Origin: Pseudomonas citronellolis
GTDB lineage: Bacteria; Pseudomonadota; Gammaproteobacteria; Pseudomonadales; Pseudomonadaceae
DNA: 64,000 bases
Reading direction: 5' to 3'
NCBI RefSeq assembly: GCF_900112375.1
Contig: NZ_FOLS01000036.1
Coordinates: 1-64,000 of the forward strand
Shown one piece after another: positions 25,859 through 33,726 of this stretch. The translations under genes and the position numbers were made by a program. The notes beneath the pieces are model-generated. The model was given only the letters and a program-made list of their open reading frames with translations. It was not told where the DNA came from and made no database searches. Every line of letters begins with the position of its first letter. Positions within the stretch are counted from its first letter, which is position 1.

Positions 25859-26719
25859 TCACCCCCCCGCCGTGTAGTACCCCACCGCCACCAGGTAATG
25901 CCCGCTCTTGCGCAGCAGGGCATGCTTGTTCTCCACCTTGCCGGTCACCGGGTTGCGCCACTGGTAGTCGAACTGCCCTTCGCCCTTGCTTTTCGCCAGC
26001 GCCAGCATGGCCTGGCCGATTGCGTTGCCGGCCGGGTCCTTGAGGCTGGCGAAGTCGGTGCCGACCATTCGCGTGTTGTAGCCGTGGGCGACGAACTTGC
26101 CGGTGTCCATGTCGACCACGAAGGCGTAGAGGTCATCCTCGATGAAGGCCTTGTCGAGGTCGTTGATGCGCTTGAAGGTCGCTTCCGGCGCCCCTTCCAC
26201 CGCCTTGGCCGTCTTCTGCAGCATGGCCTCGGCCTGGCGGGCGTCGGCGCGCGGGATGTAGTAGCCCACCGCCAGGAAGCGGTCGCCTATGCGCTGGTAG
26301 TAGGTGTGCTTGCGCTCGACGCGGCCGTCGGCCCAGTTCTTCCAGCGGTATTCGGTTTCCTGCACCTTGCCGTTCTCCGGCGCCTTGAGGGCCTTGGCGA
26401 ACTGCGTGCGCATGTTCGGGTCGAGCAGTTGCGAGACGTCGCGGCCGATCAGCACCACCGAGGGGCCGCCGCTGGCCAGCATCACGCCCTTGCTGTCGAC
26501 GACGTAGACGTACAGCTCGTTGTCGACGAACTCGCCCTGGCGGCTGAACGCGGCGAAGGCCTTGTCGCCCTCCTGGCGGTAGTAGGCCACGGCCTTCTCC
26601 AGCAGTTGCCGGGCCCGCTGGGCCTGGGCGGCGTCGGCCGCTGTGCTGGTGGCGGCCGGCAGGTGCAGCGGGGTCAGGCAGGCGAGGCAGAACAGCAGCG
26701 CACTGAACAGGCGTTTCAT
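25859..26719 (-). CDS. Periplasmic double Cache-domain protein
   Basis: A 286-residue protein with a cleavable signal peptide (MKRLFSALLFCLACLTPLHLPAATS) and two tandem single-Cache repeats. Repeat one covers about residues 35-150 (NELYVYVVDSKGVMLASGG ... VERKHTYYQRIGDRFLAVGYY) and repeat two about residues 160-284 (DDLYAFVVDMDTGKFVAHG ... VENKHALLRKSGHYLVAVGYY). No membrane anchor, kinase or methyl-accepting domain follows, so it would be a free periplasmic ligand-binding protein that could serve a separate sensor. It precedes no partner on the same strand; the hemerythrin gene lies upstream in the same orientation (73-base gap). Confidence 0.87.
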   Translation of the reverse strand: MKRLFSALLFCLACLTPLHLPAATSTAADAAQAQRARQLLEKAVAYYRQEGDKAFAAFSRQGEFVDNELYVYVVDSKGVMLASGGPSVVLIGRDVSQLLDPNMRTQFAKALKAPENGKVQETEYRWKNWADGRVERKHTYYQRIGDRFLAVGYYIPRADARQAEAMLQKTAKAVEGAPEATFKRINDLDKAFIEDDLYAFVVDMDTGKFVAHGYNTRMVGTDFASLKDPAGNAIGQAMLALAKSKGEGQFDYQWRNPVTGKVENKHALLRKSGHYLVAVGYYTAGG

Positions 26720-26792
26720 GCAGGGTCCTCCATGTCGTCCCTTCTTGTTCTGGACTGAGCATAGATGGCCGCTGCGGTTTCGCCCGCCGGCG

Positions 26793-27254
26793 TCAGCCGA
26801 AGAAGCGCTTCATCGAGCGCGACAGCCAGCCGCCGTGGCTCTGGTCGTGGGTCAGCTCGTGCATGCTGGCCTTGACCGACTCCACGTAGTTGGCGTCGTC
26901 GTTGCGGATGTGGGTGAACAGCCAGCGCCCGAGCAGCCCCTTGAGTTCCTCGGCGACGTCCTCGCCGGCGGCGAAGCGCAGGCGGTAGTCGGAAACGCGC
27001 TTGATGAAGAGTTCGTGGACCTTCTTGTGGGCGCGGGTGAACTGGTAGCCGGAGTCTTCCAGCAAGGTTTCCTCGAAGGCGAAGTGCGACTGGGTATAGT
27101 CCACCAGCTCCTCGATCACCTCGCCGACCCGCGCCTTGTCCAGCGTGCCCTGGGCCTCGTGCAACTGGTTGATCATCTCGACGATTCGCTTGTGCTGGTT
27201 GTCGATCACCTGGATGCCGGTGTTCAGGTCATCCTGCCAGACCAGATAGGCCAT
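26793..27254 (-). CDS. Bacteriohemerythrin
   Basis: A 153-residue O2-binding four-helix protein. All seven di-iron ligands of the family are in place: His21, His57, Glu61, His76, His80, His115 and Asp120. Such proteins store or sense O2, and the P. aeruginosa counterpart Mhr has been linked to microaerobic growth (from memory). The ATG at 27254 follows the strong ribosome site GGGAGGTAAAG; an upstream in-frame codon gives an unneeded five-residue extension. Confidence 0.95.
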   Translation of the reverse strand: MAYLVWQDDLNTGIQVIDNQHKRIVEMINQLHEAQGTLDKARVGEVIEELVDYTQSHFAFEETLLEDSGYQFTRAHKKVHELFIKRVSDYRLRFAAGEDVAEELKGLLGRWLFTHIRNDDANYVESVKASMHELTHDQSHGGWLSRSMKRFFG

Positions 27255-27410
27255 CTTTACCTCCCCCACCGGCCGCCGGCATTTCCGCCGCCGCGGCCCG
27301 GCTACTGCTCTATTGTTGGCTGGGTCCAGGGTAGGGAGGCGAAACGGCGCGCGCCATGATGCCCGTCAATGGGAAGGCCCTTAAACTGCGAGCCAGAGCG
27401 CACGAATACG

Positions 27411-27435
27411 AAAAAGCCCGCGCGATGGCGGGCTT
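27411..27435 (-). terminator. Rho-independent terminator of the GST gene
   Basis: Minus-strand stem AGCCCGC / GCGGGCT (27434-27428 with 27421-27415) followed by five T residues, 21 bases past the GST stop. Confidence 0.9.
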
Positions 27436-27455
27436 CTTCTGACACCTAGGGACGC

Positions 27456-28058
27456 TCAGTCGAGCATGCCGACATGCCGCGGGTGTGCCGCGACGCGCGC
27501 CATCCAGGCATTGATCGCCGGGTAGCCGGAGAGGTCGAAACCGCCCTGGTGCGCCACGTGGGTGTAGGCGTACAGGGTGATGTCGGCGATGGAGTAGCTG
27601 TCGCCCACCAGGTAGGGCGTGCGCGCCAGTTGCTGCTCCATCACGTCCAGGGCCTTGTAGCCGCCCTTCAGGCAGTCCTCGTACTCGGCGCGGCGCTCGT
27701 CCGGCATCTTCAGGTAGAACTGGATGAAACGCGCCACCGCCACGTAGGGCTCGTGGCTGTACTGCTCGAAGAACTGCCACTGCAGCACCTGGGTGCGCAG
27801 GCGCGGTTCCTTCGGCAGCAGCTCGCTGCCGTCGGCGAGGAAGTTGAGGATGGCGTTGGATTCCCACAGGCAGCTGCCGTCCTCCAGTTCCAGCACCGGC
27901 ACCTTGCCGTTGGGGTTCTTGGCCAGGAATTCCGGGGTCTGCGTCTCGCCCTTGAGGATATCGACGTCCTGCCATTGGTACGGCAGGCCGAGCAGGTGCA
28001 GGACCAGCTTGACCTTGTAGCAGTTGCCGGACAACCGGTCGCCGTAGACGGTGTACAT
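27456..28058 (-). CDS. Glutathione S-transferase
   Basis: A 200-residue protein with an N-terminal thioredoxin-fold domain (about residues 1-78) and a helical C-terminal domain. The start MYTVYGDRLSGNCYKVKLVLHLLGLPY has the Ser/Cys-containing active-site loop, FLAKNPNGKVPVLE contains the cis-Pro, and WESNAILNFLAD the glutathione gamma-Glu contact Glu-Ser. Substrate unknown. It follows the aminotransferase gene by nine bases and is probably cotranscribed with it. Confidence 0.93.
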   Translation of the reverse strand: MYTVYGDRLSGNCYKVKLVLHLLGLPYQWQDVDILKGETQTPEFLAKNPNGKVPVLELEDGSCLWESNAILNFLADGSELLPKEPRLRTQVLQWQFFEQYSHEPYVAVARFIQFYLKMPDERRAEYEDCLKGGYKALDVMEQQLARTPYLVGDSYSIADITLYAYTHVAHQGGFDLSGYPAINAWMARVAAHPRHVGMLD

Positions 28059-28067
28059 GGCGCCTCC

Positions 28068-29234
28068 TCAGGCAGATTGGGCCGCTTGCGCTTCGCGGAT
28101 CACCGTGGCCAGGCGGCGCAGGCCCTCGCCCAGGCGCTCCGGCGCCACGTGGCTGAAGTTCAGGCGCAGGTGGCCGGGGTTGGCATCGGGGTCGGTGAAG
28201 AAGGGTTCGCCGGGCATGAAGGCCACGTTCTGCTGCAGGGCCTCGTCCAGCAGGCCGCGGGTGTCCAGCGGCTGCTTCAGGGTCAGCCAGAAGAACAGCC
28301 CGCCCTGGGGCACGTTCCACTCGGCCAGGTCGGCGAAGTGTTCTTCCAGTTGGACCTGCATGGCGTCGCGGCGGATGCGGTAGAAGTCGCGCAGTTCGGC
28401 CAGGTGGCCACGGTAGGCCTCGGTGCCGAACCACTGCAGGGCCTGCCACTGGCCGATGCGGTTGGTGTGCAGGTCGGCCGACTGCTTCAGGCGCAGCAGG
28501 TGCGGGAACAGGTCCGGGGTGGCGATCAGGAAGCCCACGCGCAGGCCGGGCAGCAGGGTCTTGGAGACGGTGCCGGTGTAGATCCAGCTGGCCTTCTTCA
28601 GGCGGCTGACCAGCGGGGTGGCGCTGCCGGCGTCGAACACCAGCTCGCGGTAGGGTTCGTCTTCGATCAAGGTCACGCCGAACTCGTCGAGCAGCGCCGC
28701 CACTTCGTCGCGGCGTTCTTCGCTGTAGCGCACGCCGGACGGATTCTGGAAGGTCGGGATGAGGTAGGCGAAGGCCGGCTTGTGCCGCTCCAGGCGCTGG
28801 CGCAGGGCGGCCACGTCCGGGCCCTCGGCGCCCAGCGGCACGGTCACGCAGTCGGCGCCGAACAGCTGGAAGGCCTGCAGCGCGGCCAGGTAGGTCGGCG
28901 CCTCGAGCAACACCTCGGTGCCCGGGTCGATGAACAGCTTGCTGGCAAGGTCGAGGGTCTGCTGCGAACCGCTGACGATCAGCACCTGGCTGGCATCGCA
29001 GGGCACGCCCAGGGCCCGCGCTTCGGCGGCGATGGCCTCGCGCAGGGCCGGCTCGCCCTCGCTCATGCCGTACTGGCCCATGCTGGCCGGCATGTCCGCC
29101 CATTCCACCTTGGGCAGCATGGGTTCGGCCGGCAGGCCGCCGGCGAAGGACATCACCTCCGGACGTTGCGCCGCAGCGAGGATTTCACGGATCAGGGAGC
29201 TTTTCAGGCGGGCGATGCGTTCGGAGAAGGCCAT
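28068..29234 (-). CDS. PLP-dependent aminotransferase (2-aminoadipate/MocR-type fold I)
   Basis: A 388-residue fold-type I aminotransferase. The PLP Lys225 lies in TGTVSKTLLPGLRVG; IPTFQNPSGVRYS and LIEDEPYRELVF give the cofactor-ring and Asp contacts. The N terminus MSFAGGLPAEPMLP resembles the LysN/2-aminoadipate aminotransferase group, which shares its domain with MocR regulators. No HTH domain is present. Donor and acceptor are not predictable. It is divergent from a MarR regulator 80 bases away, which may control it. Confidence 0.92.
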   Translation of the reverse strand: MAFSERIARLKSSLIREILAAAQRPEVMSFAGGLPAEPMLPKVEWADMPASMGQYGMSEGEPALREAIAAEARALGVPCDASQVLIVSGSQQTLDLASKLFIDPGTEVLLEAPTYLAALQAFQLFGADCVTVPLGAEGPDVAALRQRLERHKPAFAYLIPTFQNPSGVRYSEERRDEVAALLDEFGVTLIEDEPYRELVFDAGSATPLVSRLKKASWIYTGTVSKTLLPGLRVGFLIATPDLFPHLLRLKQSADLHTNRIGQWQALQWFGTEAYRGHLAELRDFYRIRRDAMQVQLEEHFADLAEWNVPQGGLFFWLTLKQPLDTRGLLDEALQQNVAFMPGEPFFTDPDANPGHLRLNFSHVAPERLGEGLRRLATVIREAQAAQSA

Positions 29235-29268
29235 GGGGTCACCGGTAGCGGAGGCAGGAGCAAATGGA

Positions 29269-29281
29269 TCAAACTGGTTGA
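29269..29281. promoter_or_regulatory. Possible MarR operator between the aminotransferase and marR-type genes
   Basis: TCAAACTGGTTGA is a 13-base imperfect palindrome (five of six pairs) in the 80-base divergence region. It is a candidate autoregulatory site by position only. Confidence 0.3.
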
Positions 29282-29314
29282 CCGAAGCTACGACGGCCGA
29301 ACGGATACGTCAAT

Positions 29315-29758
29315 ATGCCTGACCTTCTGCCCTCCGACACCTGGTCGGAAGCCATGCAAGCCTTTTACTTCAGCTACCGGGCGTTCACCGCCAAGCCGGA
29401 CGAGATCCTCGCCCGCCGCGGCCTGGGCCGGGTGCACCACCGCATCCTGTTCTTCGTCGCGCGCCAGAGCGGGTTGAGCGTGAAGGAGCTGCTGGCCACC
29501 CTGGGCGTGAGCAAGCAGGCGCTGAACATGCCGCTGCGGCAATTGCAGGAGATGCAGCTGATCCGCAGCGAAGCCTCGCCGGCCGACAAGCGCAAGCGCC
29601 TGCTCAGCCTCACCACCGAGGGCGCCAGGCTGGAACGGGCCCTGCGCAACGAGCAGGCGCGCCTGCTGCAGCGCGCCTTCGCCGAGGCAGGCGAAGAGGC
29701 GGTGCACGGCTGGCTGGCGGTCAACCAGGCCCTGGCGCAGTCGCTTCAGGAAACCTGA
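29315..29758 (+). CDS. MarR-family transcriptional regulator
   Basis: A 147-residue winged-helix regulator. Core elements are visible: GRVHHRILFFVARQSGLSVKELLATLGVSKQALNMPLRQLQEMQLI (recognition helix at about residues 62-82) and the wing ASPADKRKRLLSLTTEGARLE. Its divergent placement next to the aminotransferase-GST pair suggests it controls them (inference). The last 13 bases overlap the end of the convergent membrane gene. Confidence 0.93.
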   Translation: MPDLLPSDTWSEAMQAFYFSYRAFTAKPDEILARRGLGRVHHRILFFVARQSGLSVKELLATLGVSKQALNMPLRQLQEMQLIRSEASPADKRKRLLSLTTEGARLERALRNEQARLLQRAFAEAGEEAVHGWLAVNQALAQSLQET

Positions 29759-30393
29759 GCGCCGCCCTCCAGCTCCCGCGCGCCGCGCAGGAACATCAGC
29801 GCCAGCGGCAGCAGCGCCGCGGCGGCCAGGACGGTGCCGGGGATGAACAGCAGGATGCTGGCCATGCACACGCCCGAGAGCACGTCGAGCCAGCCCAGCA
29901 CCTTCACCGAGGGGTACGGCAGGCCGATCTTCAGCACCCGCACGCCATACCACAGGCCCACCAGGCCGCTGGGCAGGAACAGCGCCATGAAGCCGGCCAG
30001 GGCGGCGTTGGGCGTGCCGTCGAGCTGGGCGTCGAAGATCACCGCGTAGGCCTGGATCACCAGCGCCAGACCGATGGACAGCCACAGCGGCCAGGCCATG
30101 CCGCGGGCACCGAAGCGCTCGACCAGGAACTGCGTGGCGCGCCAGCTGAGGTAGCAGCCGAGCAGCGTGCAGAGCACGCCCAGCCACAGGCTGTAACTGT
30201 CCAGGGCGTCGCCGCGCCCGGTGCCGCCGAGGAACGACAGGCCGAACAGCACGCTCTGCGCCAGCAGCAGCGCCAGGCTCAGCCAGGCCAGCAGGCGCAG
30301 GTGACCGGGGCTCCAGCGGCCGCCGGCGAGGCTGGCCGGGGTGCGCGCCTCGATCAGCTCGACCTTGGGCGCGGCATAGGGGTTGTGGTCCAT
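29746..30393 (-). CDS. Hypothetical multi-span membrane protein
   Basis: A 215-residue protein beginning MDHNPYAAPKVELIEA, a cytoplasmic N terminus containing the NPYAAP motif common in small uncharacterised membrane proteins, followed by five to six hydrophobic helices. No enzymatic residues recognised. ATG at 30393 with GGAG upstream is preferred to a longer version starting at 30432. The 3' end overlaps the marR-type gene by 13 bases, tail to tail. Confidence 0.78.
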   Translation of the reverse strand: MDHNPYAAPKVELIEARTPASLAGGRWSPGHLRLLAWLSLALLLAQSVLFGLSFLGGTGRGDALDSYSLWLGVLCTLLGCYLSWRATQFLVERFGARGMAWPLWLSIGLALVIQAYAVIFDAQLDGTPNAALAGFMALFLPSGLVGLWYGVRVLKIGLPYPSVKVLGWLDVLSGVCMASILLFIPGTVLAAAALLPLALMFLRGARELEGGAQVS

Positions 30394-30538
30394 GGCGGGA
30401 CTCCACGACTGCGACCTGCCCACCATATCCACAGCACGCCGGGCGCGCCACTGTACGGCCCGATCCGCCCCTGGCTGTTACGCGACAGCCCGCAGGCCGG
30501 GGGTTAGGCTGCGGAAAAACCACAAGACGCGTGCCGCC

Positions 30539-31150
30539 ATGCCCCTCGAACTCCTGGCCGCCTTCATCGGCTTCGCCTTCGTCACCTCCATCACGCCCGG
30601 GCCGAACAACATGATGCTGCTGGCCTCCGGGGTGAACTTCGGCGTGCGCCGCACCGTCCCGCACATGCTCGGCATCAGCATCGGCTTCCTGCTGCTGGTG
30701 GTCGCCGTGGGCCTGGGGCTGGACCAGCTGTTCCACGCCTTCCCCTTCACCTACCAGGCGCTGCGCTACCTGGGCGCGGCCTACCTGCTGTACCTGGCCT
30801 GGGGCATCGCCCGCGCCGGCGCGCCGCAGGCCAACGGGCGCGGCAGCGGCAAGCCGTTCAGCTTCCTGCAGGCGGCGGCCTTCCAGTGGGTCAACCCCAA
30901 GGCCTGGATCATGGCCATCGGCGCCATCACCACCTATACCCCGCAGCAGGGCTTCGCCGGCAACGTGCTGCTGATCGCGGTGCTGTTCGCCGTGGTCAAC
31001 CTGCCCAGCGTCGGCGTCTGGACGGTGCTCGGCAGCTGCCTGCGGCACTGGCTGGAACAGCCGGCGCGGCGCCGCGTGTTCAATATCGGCATGGCCCTGC
31101 TGCTGGTAGCCTCCCTCTACCCCCTGTTCGTGGACATCACCCCCGCATGA
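30539..31150 (+). CDS. LysE-family exporter
   Basis: A 203-residue LysE/RhtB translocator with the signature FAFVTSITPGPNNMMLLASGVNFG at residues 12-36 and a GISIGF helix; later QWVNPKAWIMAIGA is also family-typical. ATG at 30539 starts the hydrophobic N terminus; earlier in-frame codons lie in non-conserved sequence. Its TGA overlaps the ATG of the next gene (31147-31150), so the two transporters are coupled. Only distantly similar to the LysE protein at 238. Confidence 0.9.
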   Translation: MPLELLAAFIGFAFVTSITPGPNNMMLLASGVNFGVRRTVPHMLGISIGFLLLVVAVGLGLDQLFHAFPFTYQALRYLGAAYLLYLAWGIARAGAPQANGRGSGKPFSFLQAAAFQWVNPKAWIMAIGAITTYTPQQGFAGNVLLIAVLFAVVNLPSVGVWTVLGSCLRHWLEQPARRRVFNIGMALLLVASLYPLFVDITPA

Positions 31151-32340
31151 CCGATTCGACCAGCGCGCGCCTGCGCCCCTTCGCCGACTCCTCCCCCGCC
31201 GCCGTGGTGGCCGGCTTCGTCGCCATGCTCACCGGCTACACCAGCTCGCTGGTGCTGATGTTCCAGGCCGGCCAGGCCGCCGGGCTGAGCAACGCGCAGA
31301 TTTCCTCGTGGATCTGGGCGCTGTCCATCGGCATGGCGCTGACCACCATCGGCCTGACCCTGCGCTACCGCACGCCCATCGTCATCGCCTGGTCCACCCC
31401 CGGCGCCGCGCTGCTGATCAGCAGCCTGCCGGGCGTGCCCTACTCGGAGGCCATCGGCGCCTTCATCGTCTGTGCCGGGCTGATCACCCTGTGCGGCGTC
31501 ACCGGCAGCTTCGACCGCCTGATGCGCCAGGTGCCCGGTTCGCTGGCCTCGGCCCTGCTGGCCGGGGTGTTGTTCCGCATCTGCATCGAGATCTGCCGCG
31601 CGGCCGAGCAGCAGACGCTGCTGGTGGCGGCGATGTTCCTCAGCTACCTGCTGGCCAAGCGCCTGTCGCCGCGCTACGCGGTGTTCGTCGCGCTGCTGGT
31701 GGGCGTGGCCCTGGCCGGCGCCCTGGGCCTGCTGAACTTCAGCCACTTCCAGCTGGAGCTGGCGAAACCGGTGTGGACCACGCCGAGCTTCTCCCTGGCC
31801 GCCACCATCAGCATCGGCATCCCGCTGTTCATCGTCGCCATGGCCTCGCAGAACATGCCGGGCCTGGCCGTGCTGCGCGCCGACGGCTACCAGGTGCCGG
31901 CCTCGCCGCTGATCTCCAGCACCGGCATCGCCTCGCTGCTGCTGGCGCCGTTCGGCTCCCACGGCATCAACCTGGCGGCCATCAGCGCGGCCATCTGCAC
32001 CGGCCCGGAAGCCCACGAGAACCCGCACAAGCGCTACACCGCGGCGCTCTGGTGCGGGGTCTTCTACGGCGTGGCGGGCATCTTCGGCGCCACCCTGGCG
32101 GCGCTGTTCGCGGCCCTGCCCAAGGCGCTGGTGCTGTCCATAGCCGCCCTGGCGCTGCTCGGCTCGATCACCAACGGCCTGAGCAACGCCATGGCCGAGG
32201 CCCGCCAGCGCGAGGCGGCCATGGTTACGTTCCTGGTGACTGCTTCGGGTTTCACGCTGTTTTCCGTGGGGTCGGCTTTCTGGGGGCTGGTGGCGGGGTT
32301 GGTTACGCAGTTGGTGTTGAATTGGCGTCGGGCGATTTGA
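31147..32340 (+). CDS. BenE/YdcO-family benzoate-type transporter
   Basis: A 397-residue membrane protein with about 12 helices, of the BenE family (benzoate:H+ symporter-like, related in fold to SulP and NCS2). Visible marks are GYTSSLVLMFQAGQAAGLSNAQISSWIWALSIGM, TPIVIAWSTPGAALL, and SQNMPGLAVLRADGY with the family-conserved Gln-Asn-Met-Pro. No aromatic degradation genes adjoin, so the substrate may not be benzoate; the E. coli relative YdcO also stands alone. Coupled to the LysE gene by ATGA overlap. Confidence 0.88.
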   Translation: MTDSTSARLRPFADSSPAAVVAGFVAMLTGYTSSLVLMFQAGQAAGLSNAQISSWIWALSIGMALTTIGLTLRYRTPIVIAWSTPGAALLISSLPGVPYSEAIGAFIVCAGLITLCGVTGSFDRLMRQVPGSLASALLAGVLFRICIEICRAAEQQTLLVAAMFLSYLLAKRLSPRYAVFVALLVGVALAGALGLLNFSHFQLELAKPVWTTPSFSLAATISIGIPLFIVAMASQNMPGLAVLRADGYQVPASPLISSTGIASLLLAPFGSHGINLAAISAAICTGPEAHENPHKRYTAALWCGVFYGVAGIFGATLAALFAALPKALVLSIAALALLGSITNGLSNAMAEARQREAAMVTFLVTASGFTLFSVGSAFWGLVAGLVTQLVLNWRRAI

Positions 32341-32368
32341 TGAGGAAGGTTCAGGGGTTGGGCGAGAG

Positions 32369-32556
32369 CCCCTCTCCCCAGCCCTCGGCTGCGCGCCCCG
32401 CCCTGAAGGGAGAGGGGGCTTGTCCGTGCCAACGGGGAGAATGGCCTACGCCGGATACTTCGCGCTTGCCGGCTAACTGTGGAGTACCCACGCACGCCGA
32501 ACGGTCCCCTCTCCCTTCAGGGCGGGGGCGCGCAGCCGAGGGTTAGGGAGAGGGAA
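32369..32556. repeat. Inverted pair of family C repeats
   Basis: Two copies of the CCCCTCTCCC...CTGAAGGGAGAGG element in opposite orientation (about 32369-32419 and 32506-32556), about 85 bases apart. Other copies are at about 981-1031 and 8698-8745, with a shortened relative near 47410-47450. The gap 32341-32602 has no gene. Confidence 0.9.
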
Positions 32557-32602
32557 CGGAGCCAACCCCAGACACCGAAATATCCAGCGAACGACAACCC
32601 CC

Positions 32603-33493
32603 TCAAACCACCACTTCCCCCGCCACCCCCTTCTTCACCCCGCGACTGACCCACCACCCGAACGCCCCCGCCGTGAAGAACATCAGCACCCCATAGATCG
32701 CCGCCGGGATCGCCATGGTGTGGTTGTTCAGCAGCATCGGGCTCAGGGCCAGGGCGATGGCCAGGGTGCCGTTGTGGATGCCGATCTCCATGCCGATGGC
32801 GATCGACTGCGGGCGCGACAGCCGCAGCAGGCGCGGCACCCAGTAGCCCACGGCCAGGCTCGCCAGGTTGAAGCACAGCGCCGCCGCGCCCACCACCGGG
32901 GCGTAGGTGACGAAGGTCTGCCAGTCCTTGCTCACAGCGATGACGATGATCACCGCCAGCAGCAGCGCCGAAAGAATCTTCACCGGTTTCTCCAGGGCCG
33001 CCGCCAGCGCCGGCAGCAGGCGCCGCACCAGCATGCCGATGGCCACCGGACCGAGGACGATGACGAATACCTGCAACACCTTGCCGAACTGCAGCGGGAT
33101 GGCCTGGCCCTCGTCCATGAAGTACAGCAGCGACAGGTTGACGATCAGCGGCATGGTGAAGATGGCGATCACCGAGTTCACCGCGGTCAGGGTGATGTTC
33201 AGCGCCACGTCGCCGTGGGCCAGGTGGCTGTAGAGGTTGGCCGTGGTGCCGCCGGGGGATGCGGCCAGCAGCATCATGCCCACCGCCAGCGCCGCTTCCA
33301 GGGCGAAGCCGAGGGTGATCAGGAAGCAGGCAAGCGGCAGCAGGATGATCTGGCACACCAGGCCGATGAGCACCGGCTTGGGATAACGCACGACACGGGC
33401 GAAGTCGGCTAGGGTCAGGGATAGCCCGAGGCCGAGCATGATGATGCCCAGGGCCACGGGGAGGAACAGGGTAAGCAAGGGGCTGGCGGTCAT
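32603..33493 (-). CDS. Bile acid:sodium symporter-family transporter
   Basis: A 296-residue, 9-10-helix membrane protein of the SBF/BASS family. Motifs: LGIIMLGLGLSLTLADF at the N terminus, LLAASPGGTTANLYSHLAHGDVALNITLTAVNS (Na+-site region) and AIGMEIGIHNGTLAIALAL (crossover helix with the Glu). In bacteria these carry organic acids such as pantoate or keto acids with Na+. The ATG at 33493 follows AGGAG by eight bases. Divergent from the P-type ATPase gene. Confidence 0.92.
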   Translation of the reverse strand: MTASPLLTLFLPVALGIIMLGLGLSLTLADFARVVRYPKPVLIGLVCQIILLPLACFLITLGFALEAALAVGMMLLAASPGGTTANLYSHLAHGDVALNITLTAVNSVIAIFTMPLIVNLSLLYFMDEGQAIPLQFGKVLQVFVIVLGPVAIGMLVRRLLPALAAALEKPVKILSALLLAVIIVIAVSKDWQTFVTYAPVVGAAALCFNLASLAVGYWVPRLLRLSRPQSIAIGMEIGIHNGTLAIALALSPMLLNNHTMAIPAAIYGVLMFFTAGAFGWWVSRGVKKGVAGEVVV

Positions 33494-33570
33494 TCTTGTG
33501 ATTCTCCTGCAGCACGCGAAGGGGCGGTCTGACGCCGCCGTAGGCCGATTCTTCCTACCAGTGTGGCCTT

Positions 33571-33613
33571 TGTAACTGTCCCTGCCGGCCAAAACAGGTT
33601 CCTGCTGTAACAG
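33571..33613. promoter_or_regulatory. TGTAAC direct repeats in the symporter/ATPase divergence region
   Basis: TGTAACTG (33571-33578) and TGTAACAG (33606-33613) are direct repeats 35 bases apart within the 233-base gap between the divergent genes. Widely spaced direct repeats are used by some GntR/MocR regulators; here it is only a suggestion. Confidence 0.25.
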
Positions 33614-33726
33614 AATGCAAAACACTGGGAGGGCGCCGGTCGCCTGCGCTGTTCCAGGTCAAGCCCGGCGGACGCCCGCCTGTCCATGCTGTAGCTCACC
33701 CCTGCCCCATCCGACAGGAGCCTTGC

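Noticed and set aside
30383..30538. N-terminal extension of the LysE-family protein at 30539
   Set aside because: The extra 52 residues are Arg/Cys-rich, lie before the conserved hydrophobic start and overlap the divergent gene's upstream region.
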